Part shown: positions 50,001 to 61,400 of the stretch, piece after piece
Layout: each line of letters opens with the position of its first letter
Position numbering within the stretch: position 1 is the stretch's first letter
From: Pachypanchax playfairii
Taxonomy: Eukaryota; Chordata; Actinopteri; Cyprinodontiformes; Aplocheilidae
DNA: 64,000 nt
NCBI GenBank assembly: GCA_006937955.1
Contig: SSNP01000042.1
Span: 1,685,216-1,749,215, forward strand
Direction of reading: 5' to 3'
Notes under the pieces: generated by a model
Told to the model about the DNA's origin: nothing
Databases searched by the model: none
What the model saw: only the letters and a program-made list of their open reading frames with translations
Program-made: the position numbers and the translations under genes

Positions 50001-53000
50001 TGTGACTGAGGCTTTGATCAGTAGTACAAACATCGTTTGTCAAGCCACAGCAGCTTAAAGTCCACACTCAGGCACATGTGGTTAATTTTAAATGCACAGT
50101 GGAAGGTCTTCTTTGAAGCTCGTGTCGGCGCACTTGAGTGGGCTTTACTGTAAGTGAGGACAGTAAATCAGTGCAAAGGTCTGGGATACACAAAGCCATG
50201 TGGTTACCCCTTGTATCCTGTCACTCTTCTATTGGTGTTAGGGGGATTAGCACCGAGACACATTCTCATTGGGAGGGTTGAGGACATGACATGCACTGTG
50301 GTAACAGGAGGAGGTGATGAGGGGACACAGACACACAGATGGGCACGAATACACAAACGTGTGAGCCGTGAAAACAAATAGACACATGTGCACATCGGGA
50401 TCGTGACATCTATATGTATGCACATAAATCTATACACATAAAAGTACACACACAGCACTGGGGGGGTCACATGGTTCAAGCCCAGCCCGGAGACCTGCTT
50501 AAACTCAGAATCTCATTCTGCATCAGCTGGATGATCTGAAATTGGCACGGGCACATCAAACCGCTGTCATTTCCTCTCCAACACCTCGACATGTGCTTAG
50601 AATAGAACATTAAATAAAACAAACCGCTATATCCCCCCACAGATGAGCTTGGAGAAATTCAAACAGAATAAGGAGAGTTAAGCCAAAAGGAAAGAGGAAG
50701 AGAAAGTGAGGAGCAAACAGTCAGATAGCCATCTCATCCCTTTTTCTTTTTCCTTTACCTTTTAGTTGTCAATAAACTGCATGAACCCCCCCCCCCGAGC
50801 ACTCCATCTCCCTTGTCAACTCTTCCTGCACGCCGCTCCCGCAGGCGGCTCGTTCTGACAGCATATTAGACTCCTCAGCTCCGCCCCTGATTAATATGAT
50901 TGCTTTTTACAAGTTTGCTGGTACCACACGCGCTGCCATTGTGTGATTAACAGGCGATAGATTACAGTATTGACCAGGGCAACTCCCTGCACCCACATCA
51001 AAACGTTTTCTCTTGAATATAAATGATCTCACAGAGGTGCAGCCACAAACCTGATGTTTATCTCCTCCTGCCAGGATGCCACAAGCACACACACACGATC
51101 AGCTGAAGAAGAATAACAGACAAAAACCAAGACGCGGGAGAGAAAGTTGAAAAGAAATGGGGCAGAGGGAGAGGCAGACAGAGAGAAAAAGGGGAGCCAG
51201 GGAGAGTGGTACCTGAGTGTTCAATTTCCCTTATCGTGGTGATGACCACGGCAGGGGAAGAGCTGCAGGATACATTAATTAACAGATTGTGATCAGAAGT
51301 TGAGGGCCTTCACATTTTGAAGGGGAATCAATAATAGGCAGAAAAGAGTGCTAACTGAAAGGTGCTAGTGCATGGGAAGACTGGTCAGAGCCTAAATTAG
51401 ACCCAACAAAGCATACTGCCAAAAGCACTCAAAACACTTGACTATTATCAGTGAAGCCAATAAGCCATATTTTTTTAATGGCTTGTGCAATTACACTTAT
51501 CTCGACAGAATCTTAAAACGCTTTGTTGTGTTATTTCCTTGTCTGCATACGTAGCCATTATGTTGGACAGAATCTGGACTGGCCGAAGAGAAATTGTCAT
51601 GCAAGCATGGTTGTGGTGCTGATTGCTGCATCAGGTTGGCATCACAATCACAGGCGAGGCTTTGTGTAGCCTTTTAATGCCAAGGAGGACTGAAGCGGAA
51701 CTAAAGCGCTGCTCCCAGTATGACAGCTTGCGTGAAGGCCTTGTTCAGGGCTTGTTGAAGGGGCTTTGGAGTTGTTCTGATACAACCGACACCTTTCAGC
51801 CATATGCAAACTTGCATCCCAGCAGCCTGCAATTACCTTTGATGCTAAAAGTCCTTGAATTTAATCCAGTGTTGTGAGATGGAGAGGTGGTGTTTTTCCC
51901 TGCTCCATCCGCTCTCTTCAAAGCCTAAATTATCGCTCCAAATGGGATCTTGTGTCGTTGCCTTGCCTTTTTCCACTCAATTTAATCGAGTAATGAAGTG
52001 ACTTCCCGACTCCCCAGGTCAGGCGGCGCTCCGGCCGCCCACACTCTGAAGGTGGCCCGGTTAAGTGCCGTCGGAGTGGGTGATTTCCCCTAATGAAATA
52101 TCAATATTTACATCTTCATTTCCAGCCCACTGCCTTGGCGGGGTTTGACCAAACATGACACAATATTGACCAAATCAGAGAAGCCTGTCTGTGCACTTGA
52201 AGGGCCTTTTCCACTCCACTGCTGAGTGCACTGGGGGGGTTCTAGCAGAAATTCCTTGCAATGAGAATGCAATGATAATACACAATGTTCACTTTGGCTT
52301 CCTGATCAAAAAAGGAACTATACTTTATTTTTTTTCTTCTAAAAATGATAATCAACTTCATAAGCATTGAATTTTTTTTATCAATCTAGACAAATGAAAA
52401 AAAAACAACAAATGCAGGATAGAAATATTCTACCCCACGTCAAAACAAGACCACTAAAGAGTAACAACAGAAGCAGAAACCATCATCTCTCCCTTTATCT
52501 TTCCAAAAGCCCTCAGCTGTGAGCAGGAGGGGGCAGCCCGAACCCACAGACGGCTGTTTCAAACCCCTTGCAGAGATTAATCAGAGCACTGTTTCATCTG
52601 CCAGAGCACAGGACGGTCCAAAATGAAATGCTGGAGATTTCTGTTGAGCTGGAGTTCATATTCTATTAATTTATTATTGTTTCTTTCTCCCCGAGGGCCA
52701 TTAGCGCGAGTAATAAAAAGAGATGTAATTACGAGGCACGGCGGTCCCCTCCAGCTGCAGCCCCCTCGTAACTCACCCTCAATCAGACAACAGAGCAGAC
52801 AAAGAGAGGGGGGGGTGAGAAGGAAAAGGATGGCAGGGGAGAGAGGTAGAGAAATGGGGGATAAAAGAGAGAAGGAGATATGGGATAGAGAGGATGGAGA
52901 TAAAGAAGAAAGACAACGAATAAGGAGCAAAAGCATGAATGGAAAAGGAGCTGAGAGATAGAAAGAGGAAGGAGAGTAATTCTGGCTGGACGTGGGTTGA

Positions 53001-53377
53001 TCTATCATGGCCAGCTATCAGAAGGACAAGCAGGCCCTGAAGACGTCTGCCCCGCGGCAATCTTACCTCAGCCAAGTCAAGTGCTCTCCGGGCACCGGTT
53101 GAAGTAAAACTGCCCCTAACAGGACCCCAGAGGTTCAGCACCTCTTTTATTCTAACCTCAAACTGAGCCTTATGATCATATTGCCACAAGCTTTTTCTGT
53201 ATTAAAGCTTTTTGTTTTATTTCAGATGAATGAATAAAAGACAAAACAACAGGATAGAAAATAGATGCATCTGTGATGTGTTTGTAATTTGTCTACTTTA
53301 GAATTGTGATACACTACAAACAACATTTCTGAATCGCATCACAATACTTGGCATATACAGGCTTGTGCGGATATATA

Positions 53378-53426
<49 letters not shown>

Positions 53427-56400
53427 ACCCTGAAGCAGCAGACCATGATTCTTCTTGAATTTACATGACAGAATCACGTAAATCTAATCAATAACAGCTC
53501 GGTAGTAAATCGCTGTGCTTGACATAAATAATTTGACGTGATATCCAGCCACATGTACAACACAAACAGTTCAGTTTGCTTTCCCTGGATGCCCATTTGA
53601 TGACACAAAGGCTGCTTCACATTGAGCAAAATCACATCAATGCAAAGTAAATCGACTCGGGGAAGAACAGGCTGATGAGTGAGAATTAATTGCTTCACCA
53701 CTCGCTTTTGGGAGACTCGCAAATTTGTCTACATTTGACCTGATAACTCGCCTATTATCCTGTTGTAAGTAACTAGGGAATGGGTGATTTGACCAGCACC
53801 TAAGAAACATTAAATACAGTAATCCCCCCTTGTTTTAATCTGCACCCTCTGACCCCTGACCCAAGCTAAGGGGGTTTTCANCCCTCCCGAGAGTCCCACT
53901 GGCCAATACTGACTTTACATATCTACACTGAGCCCCTAAGACGAATCAAGCTTTAATCATTGCCGTAATTACACATAATTTATCTTCGCTGCCATCAAGT
54001 GAAATTGCTTAATGAGGGATAGCGCTCCATGGATGATCATTTAAAGGCACATCAGTAGATGAGACTGACTCAAAAAAAAAAAAAAATTCTGACACAAATG
54101 TTAGAATCTTTAACACATTTTATTCAAAAAGATAAAACTGCTGCACATACGTATTTCACAATGACTAAACTCTACCCTCCTCCAGTCTGCCATGACAGTG
54201 TCTGTATCCTGGCTCTGCTCACTCCTGACTGCCTGTCTGTCTCCGATATGCCCCGATCTCAATCTTCCTGAAGTTTTTCCGCCTTCCTTTCACTCTTCCA
54301 CCCGAGTTCAGGCCTCAGCATCCACCTGATTGCTCAATCTATCTTTATCTCCTGTGTTGAAGCCTACATCAGAGGGTAAATTGAATATACTAAGAGCTGT
54401 CTGTTGGTGTCTATATTTAATAAAGTGCACTGATGAGGTGTTGATTTATTGCTGGGCAGTATTCACACTCTATTACAAGGAGATTACGCAGCTTGAGTGG
54501 GATCAGGCTGGCAACACAGTAAGTAGATTTTACAATTTAATGGCAAAGAGAAAACAGGGAACCCTGAGGGGGCTGAACGAGGGTGCGTGATTGTGGCGGC
54601 AGGTTGAGCTGACACAAACACGACGATGTACAAGAGGTGCGATCTCTTTTCAACATCACTGCCTCGATGTTAACAAGTAACGCGCCAGTCAGTTGTCTGT
54701 CAAACACGCAGCCGATGAGCTGGAATTCAATAAAGCACAGATAATGAATATTCCCAAAACACGCGCCATAAATAAAACATTGCAAACAAGCCTGATTCAT
54801 TAGTTTCTTCTGGCCTAAATTTACCACAATAAATTAAGTAGCATAGTATTTAGAATCTCAGCTGTGTGAGAAGTTATTTTATTAAAATCAAAAACATTTT
54901 AAAGTTACAGAGCAGCAGCAGAAAAACATTCCCAGCTGGACACTATTAGGGCTGGAAGCTGGGATAGAAGCAGCAATCCCCCCGAACAACAAGCACCTCT
55001 TGAATAAATGTCATGCATGCTAGTTTTTACATATTCCCACTGCAGGAGGGGAAGCGTACAGGATGCCATAGAGTCATACATTAAAAGAAGGCAGCAGTGT
55101 CAAGGTGCTGAAGAGGCTTTGGTGTAGTGAAGCTGGGAGTATACTTAGTCCCTCCTTAAAGCTCCTGGATGGAGTGGAATTCAGCTTTACATGATGGAGG
55201 GGGGGCAGGAGGGGTGGACAGAGGACTGCTATGTGTGTCAGAGGTTGTTAGCACCTTAGGAGCAACAAGCCATCTGTCACCATCCCTGTAACGCTGCTCC
55301 TAATGACCCCTCAGGCTGTGACTGCAGAGTTAGACTATGCTTCATGGTCCTATTTAAAGTTGTGACTCTTGTGTCCAAAACTTCCACAATTAACTAAAGA
55401 CAGATTCAGAATGAAGGCTGCAGTTGTCCCAAAGCAAAGCTGTACCTGAAAAGCGCTTCATGTATGTAAAATGACCTTTCACAGCCAAGAAAACAAAGCT
55501 GACACTGGCCGCTCTGAGGCTAAGATATCACCTACTACTGATACAGCTGTTATCCTCAACTCACCCTCCTTTAACATTCAAAATGGCTATTCTCTTCCAC
55601 ATTATGCCACTTTTGAAACACATTTTAGAAAGTTAGCTGTGAGCGGAAGAAATTAAAAATCAACTGGGAGAAGCTAAGTGCCAATTATTGTGACATTTAA
55701 ACTGTTGCGTTTGGACTTCAGTTATTGGCCCATCTGTAAGTGGCCTAATCAATGTGCTCTACTTCATAATGAACTGTTAATCTTTTTAATTCCTTTGCCC
55801 AAGGCCACAAAAATCCATCAGAATACAATCAGCAGTTTTTTTTTTTCCTCCTTCTTTCCTGTCTTGTCCTGTAGTGGATGGAGTGGGAGAAATAAAGCAG
55901 AAGCTGAGCATAGTAGGCTGCCCTGGGGTACCGTTGGTGCACGGAGTGTTAGTGCACGGAGTCTCGCTCAACCAGTGAACCGTCTCTGATCAGGTTCAGC
56001 CATGTACAACTCAATTATGCAGCCATTTCATGGCCAGAGGACACCCACTGTCCTAATACAAACGCCACCGCAGAGACAGACGCAGACACAGCACTTAACT
56101 GGAGTGGAGGTCTTTTTTCTTACTTTTAAAATTTCATTCAATATGAAAATAAAATGGGTACAAAATTAAAAGTAAGCAAATGCAAAACAAATGAGTTAGT
56201 GAGAGTCTGAATTTGTTTACACAGAAGGAGATCAGAATAATCTTCTTAAAGGCTATCATCTTGCAGGTAGTGCAGATTATTCCATGCAGCATTTAAGTTG
56301 CAGGTACCTGCTCAGAAACAATAACTAAGGGCTTGTTAAAGCCTTAGAGTTTGGGTGAAATGATGATTATTTACACATCTGAAGCCACATGATGTGAGGC

Positions 56401-58480
56401 AAATCCTGCTAGCGCTCTGAATCTATCTGCTATACAATGTGTAAATTTAATCTGATTAACAGCATTTACATAAAAACCCAGTATGACTTAGAACGGAATG
56501 ATGATGCACATCGAGATGAAAGATAAATCTCTAAACGCTGTAGTATAAAGTGGTTTGAGGACACAATTTATTATATAAAATTATTAACAATTATTAATTG
56601 CCTCGAAATCTTTCATCTCTGACTGTCCAACAGAATCCTGCTGCTGCTGCTCATGACAACTTTATGGTGCTGGAGTACTTTTTGGGTCACAACAATGGGA
56701 GTGTGTTATCGGGTCAGCTGTGATCCAGTGGAGAATAAGCTCCTTGGTTAAACTCTCAGGCTGCTGACCATGCATGGCCATGTGGAGAGTGATCCAATGA
56801 TTTAGATGTGTAAGGGACGAGCGCTGAGGCCGGGCGCTGGGAGCATATCCACCTCTAATCTCCTTACTATCAGATCTGTACCTGATTAATACCCTTCCTT
56901 CTGAGAAGTACTCTAATACCTTTTCAGCTCTCTAAAAAAAAAAAAAGTTCAGCTTTATTTCCATTGGATTTTATTTTTTGTTTTTTTTCAAAATCCCAAT
57001 TTATAAAATATAATTCAGATGATTTTCTGATGTAAAACTGAAGTGTGGCTTTAGTTAAACTGATTTTTGCCTTTCAGTGTGGTTGAATAAGACAGTGTTG
57101 TAGTGATGCTGCACATTTACTGCACGCTGACAGCTGTGTGCCTGTTCAAGTTATGCTGATGAGAGGAGGAGGTTATGGAGTTGCCGCTGAGGGACACATT
57201 CATTTATTCTGTTACTCCTTTATGCCAACAGCATCGTAATGCTTTAGAGTTATAGGGGTCAAGCGTCAAGATCAAGCGGAATCTGCCTGGGTTGCAAAAA
57301 TAAGAGCAGCTAAACAACATGTTCTCTGTCAAAATCAGAGGAAAAACTCTCAAAGGAAGCAAAATCTCTGCTGACGTGAGGCGGTGTATTCTCAACGGTG
57401 TGTCCTTAATTCAACAGCCTCTTATAACCTAACACCTCGTCTATCACAACGTCTATGGGGCAAGGAAGAAACACAATTATGCTCATCAATAATTCAATGG
57501 ATGTGAGTGTGTGTTCTTGCTCAAGTGTGCATTCATGTGTGCATAATGTATGTGTGTGTGATATGATGTCTTTTTTTGGATGGGCAAGTCCCCAACTTTG
57601 ATTTAAATTTCCCAGGTGATTACAGCATTCACTGGCACTCAGTTTGCTTCACATGCACTCTTCAGTGCAGTGATTTTTTGAATGCACTATACTGGATTTG
57701 TTCCTTGCAAAACTATATTCACAGTGCACCCTGTTGATCCTTCACATACCCAAAATCTGTGTGAGCTGCATAAATTAATTATATTATCAGAGGAAACTAT
57801 AATTAAGAAAACCAGGATTTGTGTTTGTACCTGGGATGTGTTTAGCCCAGCCGATGATGACCACCAGCTCGCGGTCAGCCAGGTCACACAGCGTTGTGAG
57901 AGCCTTGATATCACTCTCAGGCATGGTGGGGTCAGGCATGGCATAGATCTTCTCTGGCTCTGCCACCAACAGATGAGACACTATCTTTGTGACTGAGGAT
58001 AGAAAAGCAGAGGTCAGAGGTCGCAAAGCTCATAGAGCCACTGATAAACATGATAATATGAACCAAATAATGACCTATTTAAGAATTTTTTTGCAAAGGA
58101 AACTTCAATTTTCACAATTAAATGGAATCTGAGAGAAAAATCATACATTTATATCCCCCACATGGTCATCTGCTCAGAGACTTAACATAATTCACCTTTG
58201 CCTGAAACAATACATGGCCTATATTTCCAACTATCAACTCTCAACTGTCCAAACAAGAGCGTGTCAGGGGAACATGAGTCCAGCCCTCGAGTTTGTGCCT
58301 CAGCTTTACATAGCAGAGGACGGGCAACGGAGGAGGGAGACAATGAGCTAGTGATGAAGCAGAACTCACGAGGCTTTTTGGTGGGAGGAGGGAGCGTCAA
58401 GCCCAGGTATGGGTTGTTTTCTGTGTCCAGCCTCCGCTTGTACTTCTGTCTGCCCCCTCGCACACGGTCCAAACGAACCC
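46845..58480 (-). CDS. esrrb: Oestrogen-related receptor beta (NR3B2), hinge and ligand-binding domain; 5' exons outside the window
   Basis: Orphan nuclear receptor that binds single extended half-sites (TNAAGGTCA) and activates transcription without a classical ligand. Four coding exons on the minus strand: 58370-58480, 57831-57992, 49617-49886, 46845-47089. All junctions are GT-AG with matching phases. They give 261 residues plus part of a Gly. Order: hinge ([19 protein letters not shown], directly behind the DNA-binding domain), [40 protein letters not shown], the signature [46 protein letters not shown], and the AF-2 helix in [12 protein letters not shown] with TGA at 46845-46847. DEEHSRL and [12 protein letters not shown] favour beta over gamma. 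A fish-specific ERR paralogue is the main alternative. The zinc-finger and N-terminal exons are not seen before the right edge, so the intron there exceeds 5.5 kb. Confidence 0.93.
47090..49616 (-). other. esrrb intron before the last exon (2.5 kb)
   Basis: Contains a GC-balanced patch at 47560-47960, where both strands are open by chance (127 and 140 codons), a pure poly-A run at about 48342-48359, and a regulatory-looking patch at 48620-48860. The rest (49020-49560) is very AT-rich. Confidence 0.5.
48620..48860. promoter_or_regulatory. Candidate conserved noncoding element in an esrrb intron
   Basis: High-complexity sequence with CpGs and cores such as CATTTTATTGACAGG and CTCCTAATGAAATGC. 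It lies inside the gene, a common place for enhancers of developmental regulators. Inferred from texture only. Confidence 0.35.
49617..49886 (-). other. esrrb: esrrb ligand-binding-domain exon (270 nt)
   Basis: Encodes [20 protein letters not shown] through [20 protein letters not shown] to [11 protein letters not shown]. The acceptor is tcttctcgtctag, and the donor is TCAG/gtggga. It holds the nuclear-receptor signature between helices 3 and 5. Confidence 0.94.
51960..52220. promoter_or_regulatory. Candidate conserved noncoding element in an esrrb intron
   Basis: CpG-bearing, high-complexity block with GGCGCTCCGGCCGCCC, CCTAATGAAATATCAATATT and TTGACCAAACATGACACAAT. The mix of GC-rich and AT-core motifs resembles developmental enhancers. 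Conservation was not tested. Confidence 0.38.
52560..52780. promoter_or_regulatory. Candidate conserved noncoding element in an esrrb intron
   Basis: Includes GCAGAGATTAATCAGAGC, a perfect GATTAATC palindrome at 52575-52582, CATTAGCGCGAGTAATAAAA and GATGTAATTACGAGG. Clustered paired-class homeodomain cores next to CpGs. Function inferred. Confidence 0.38.
52797..52978 (+). repeat. Purine-rich (GA) low-complexity tract
   Basis: About 180 bp that is overwhelmingly A/G on the plus strand. Such asymmetric tracts can form triplex DNA. The open frames over it are low-complexity artefacts. Confidence 0.7.
53382..53426 (+). repeat. (TG)n microsatellite
   Basis: Simple dinucleotide run of about 22 units with one early imperfection (GTGCGTG). 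It lies in the large esrrb intron. Confidence 0.95.
53830..54060. promoter_or_regulatory. Candidate conserved noncoding element in an esrrb intron
   Basis: Contains CCGTAATTACACATAATTTA, GCTTTAATCATTGC, CATCAAGTGAAATTGCTTAA and GGATGATCATTTAAAGG in 130 bp. It is very enhancer-like. A single N at 53881 marks an unresolved base inside it. Confidence 0.4.
54535..54810. promoter_or_regulatory. Candidate conserved noncoding element in an esrrb intron
   Basis: High-complexity, CpG-containing block with GAGCTGACACAAACACGACG, CAGTCAGTTGTCTGTCAAAC and CGCCATAAATAAAACATTGC (a Cdx/posterior-Hox-like ATAAA core). Frames on both strands are open by chance. Conservation was not tested. Confidence 0.35.
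57831..57992 (-). other. esrrb: esrrb ligand-binding-domain exon (162 nt)
   Basis: Encodes (L)[20 protein letters not shown] through [20 protein letters not shown] and PG. The acceptor is tatcctcag, and the donor CCCAG/gtacaa. The first Leu codon is split with the exon before it. Confidence 0.94.
58370..58480 (-). other. esrrb: esrrb hinge exon (111 nt)
   Basis: Encodes the C-terminal extension and hinge: [20 protein letters not shown] followed by [16 protein letters not shown]. The acceptor is tctgtttcag, and the donor C/gtgagt. The segment that directly follows the second zinc finger begins here. Confidence 0.94.
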
Positions 58481-58739
58481 CTGAAACAGAGGAGACCAAA
58501 GAGACATGAAATGGAGACTGTGTGTTGACTCCAGAATTTGAGATAAAATGTTCCATTTACAACACCAAATCCAAAATCAGTAGTGTTCGTCCCTTGCTTG
58601 TATATATGCAATAAAAAGGCCTGGAGGGGACATGCATCTGTGTGCGTGTCTGTGTGTGTGTGCATGCATCTGTCAGAGGGGTTGCTGCCTTCTCATATGT
58701 GGTCCATGCCTGGCCGGTCTACTGTGACACAGCTGAGCC

Positions 58740-58900
58740 CAGAGCAGGTCTAAACATATGAATATTTAATGTGGGGTCAATGATCTCACAGACTGGCCCT
58801 CTAATTATTTAGCTTTTGGGGTGAGGCAGACTGCATACTAATTAGCTGCCAGCTACCTGCCTCTTTGCTCTCACACTCAGGTGTTCTCTCCTCGATATCC
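58740..58900. promoter_or_regulatory. Candidate conserved noncoding element in an esrrb intron
   Basis: Two TAATTA cores (58802-58807 and 58839-58844) and ATGAATATTTAATG in GC-balanced sequence 260 bp upstream of the hinge exon. Inferred from motif clustering. Confidence 0.35.
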
Positions 58901-61119
58901 ACAAACAAAAAACTAGACAAAGACACAGCCACACACACAATGCACGAAGCTTCCCCTGTCATACTGCAGATAGATAACTAGGTATTGCTTTCCCATAAAA
59001 GACCCCTATTTCACCCTTCTTTCACTGGAGGAGCACGGAGGCCTTATCACCCCAAGCCACACCTAGGGGGCCAGGTTGCACACTGATACTGTAAATGTCA
59101 AGCCAGTTTCATCGTAACATAAGTTATTTATTATCTCATTATTTGATAAGAATGTTTCTACTCGGATGTCTTTTTTTCTATTATATTAATTTTCAACATT
59201 GTTAACATATTTCATCTATGCTCTTCTGTTCTTTTGATACCACCGAGCAGGTATTTAATGCAATTGTGCCCAAACATTTAAAACCTGCATCCCTGTATTT
59301 GTGTGTCACCGCTGCTGTGAAACCTAAATCTTAATCCTGTCAAGAGGGAGCATTCCTTCAATCCATATACATAATGCAAACCCCCCAAACAAATTTAATA
59401 TTAAAGGCTAGATGAGAAAAGGTTCAATAAAATGCTTGTGGCGGAGGAGGAGTTAATTTGTCAGCTTCCGACGTCCTCTGAGTGAAGAACACCTGCAGCA
59501 CTGAGCACTTCCTTGATGATTTCATCACTTTATAACAGGGAGGACAGTGTCAAACCTGGGCATTGTGTGGCCACTGCAAATGAGCCTAATACAATTTGCC
59601 CATCAGCAAGTGCTCTCGGAGAGGATGAATTTGGATGTGTCCCATGCACACTGGAGGTCGCATGGTGAATGGAAGGGAAAGGAAAATGAGCTGATATAGG
59701 ACAGAAGCAGTAGTCATCTTTTAGCAAAGAGTAATTCAACAGCAAATTTATGCAAAAATCCAGATTTTCACCACTTCATAATCATAGCCACTAAAATGAA
59801 GGGGGGGTGCAGTAAAAAGTATCACCATGTAACTGTAGATTTAATCTCCTTAAATTATTTGATTCCCTAGAAACACAAATCTGATTAGGATTGTCTTTCA
59901 ATTTCCTGACACTGACAACCCACTAACCTAATTACCCCAAATTCCCAACAGTCTCATCCTTCCCAGCAGGAGCCGGGAAACTACCTGTCCTGCACACATA
60001 AACACAAGTCCAACATAACAGTTTGCTTTTTTTAAGTCCAACATAAAAAGAAACAGATTTTGTGGTTTATATTTGAAGTCTTTCGAGTCTTTTCAAAACT
60101 AACTTATTCCCTTTGGCTCAAAGAGTTTGTTACTTTAGAAATGGAAAATTCCTCTCAGATATGATGTCATCACATTCTATGGTTTCTTCCAGCTCACCCG
60201 CTGAGACTGACTTCTGCCAGGTGGCTTCGCCTTTTCGTGTTTGTCTCTGCCAGTTGAGTCATGTGGCTGTGTCAGCCAGCAATGGAAGGTAGATGGGTGC
60301 CTCTTTTAATTAGAACAGTCCTGGCCATAATTAACAGATGCTGACAGGAATTAAAGCTTGGCACCAACTTGTCTCATTTTACTGTCCAACATGGCCAGAC
60401 AGAAGCAAAGAGGAAAGGGAGTGATTAAGAGTAGTTAGACATGTTCATTCACTCTTGTAAGCTGGATCTTTTAGGGTCCTACATAGGGTCCCTTTAGTGG
60501 CACCTGACACTTTAAGTGATCAGGCTCTGGTGGGTTTGTTGTACTGCCTCCAGAGCAAACAGTATGTGCATTAAAACTGTGCACAGGGAGTTGCGTATCA
60601 CCTCATTTCAAGTCATCTTTTTGTTTTATGGCCCACTATACAGTGAAGTGAGGGTAGCAGCGGGTGAGCTTGGATATCATCTCTTCAAAGAAGAGTGCTT
60701 GTGGAGGGGGCTTTTGGCCAAGGCGGCTGGCATTTGCAAACGGATTAACACAGACCTCGAGGTGGGGGCTGGGGCCAGCTGACCTGGGGCTCTTCTTTCT
60801 CTCCAAAAACAATAATAATCCCCTTCCAAGCACACTCCTACAAAAGGGCCTGTCTTCACTCACTTTGTGCAGCCAGCCATGGTAGGGACCCTTATTTTGA
60901 GTCCCTCACCTGTTCGGGTGTCTCTCTATGGGGAAAGTGTCAGGATGTCTGGGATTGTTGGCAATGCCAAGGGGGGCTTAGGCGGACCCTTTTTTAGCTG
61001 GGAAAATCAGAAGGCCACATGGTAAGGCATGGTGAACCTTGCCTTTCAAGGAAGCCGCCTCACTAAACTGCCGTCAGCAGTATTTCAAAGGGCCCCTGTT
61101 GCCAGCTTTGCATGCTTGC

Positions 61120-61400
61120 AAGTGTGTCGCAGCATTTTTAATCTCAAGTGGTGATGAACGAGGGTAGCGGAAAAACGGTCACACATTGCCCCCTCCTCAT
61201 CTGCTGACCCCAGCGGCTGCCATAATGACATTTTCGACAGAAACTCCATTTACAGGTTAACTACGATATCTCTGCTGCGCTAACGTACTCTGACATACCA
61301 ACAACGGAAAAGACCAAGCGGCATTTGAATCTCACTTCAGATCCTAAATTATTTCATATCAAAGAAAATTATAGGAATAATTTAGATTTAAAATGGCCCC
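61120..61400. promoter_or_regulatory. Candidate conserved noncoding element in an esrrb intron
   Basis: High-complexity block with CpGs (GATGAACGAGGGTAGCGG, GCCATAATGACATTTTCG, TGCTGCGCTAACGTACTC), unlike the AT-rich intron to its right. No coding frame explains it. Conservation was not tested. Confidence 0.35.

Larger units (their letters stand above)
49887..57830 (-). other. Large esrrb intron (7.9 kb) with regulatory-looking patches
   Basis: Contains candidate elements at 51960-52220, 52560-52780, 53830-54060 and 54535-54810, a purine-rich tract at 52797-52978, a (TG)n microsatellite at 53382-53426 and a single N at 53881. The rest is ordinary intron sequence. No nested gene was recognised. 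Confidence 0.5.

Noticed and set aside
52577..53189. Frames of 112-143 codons on both strands
   Set aside because: They are driven by the purine/pyrimidine tract at 52797-52978 and show low-complexity Ser/Leu/Phe or Arg/Glu content.
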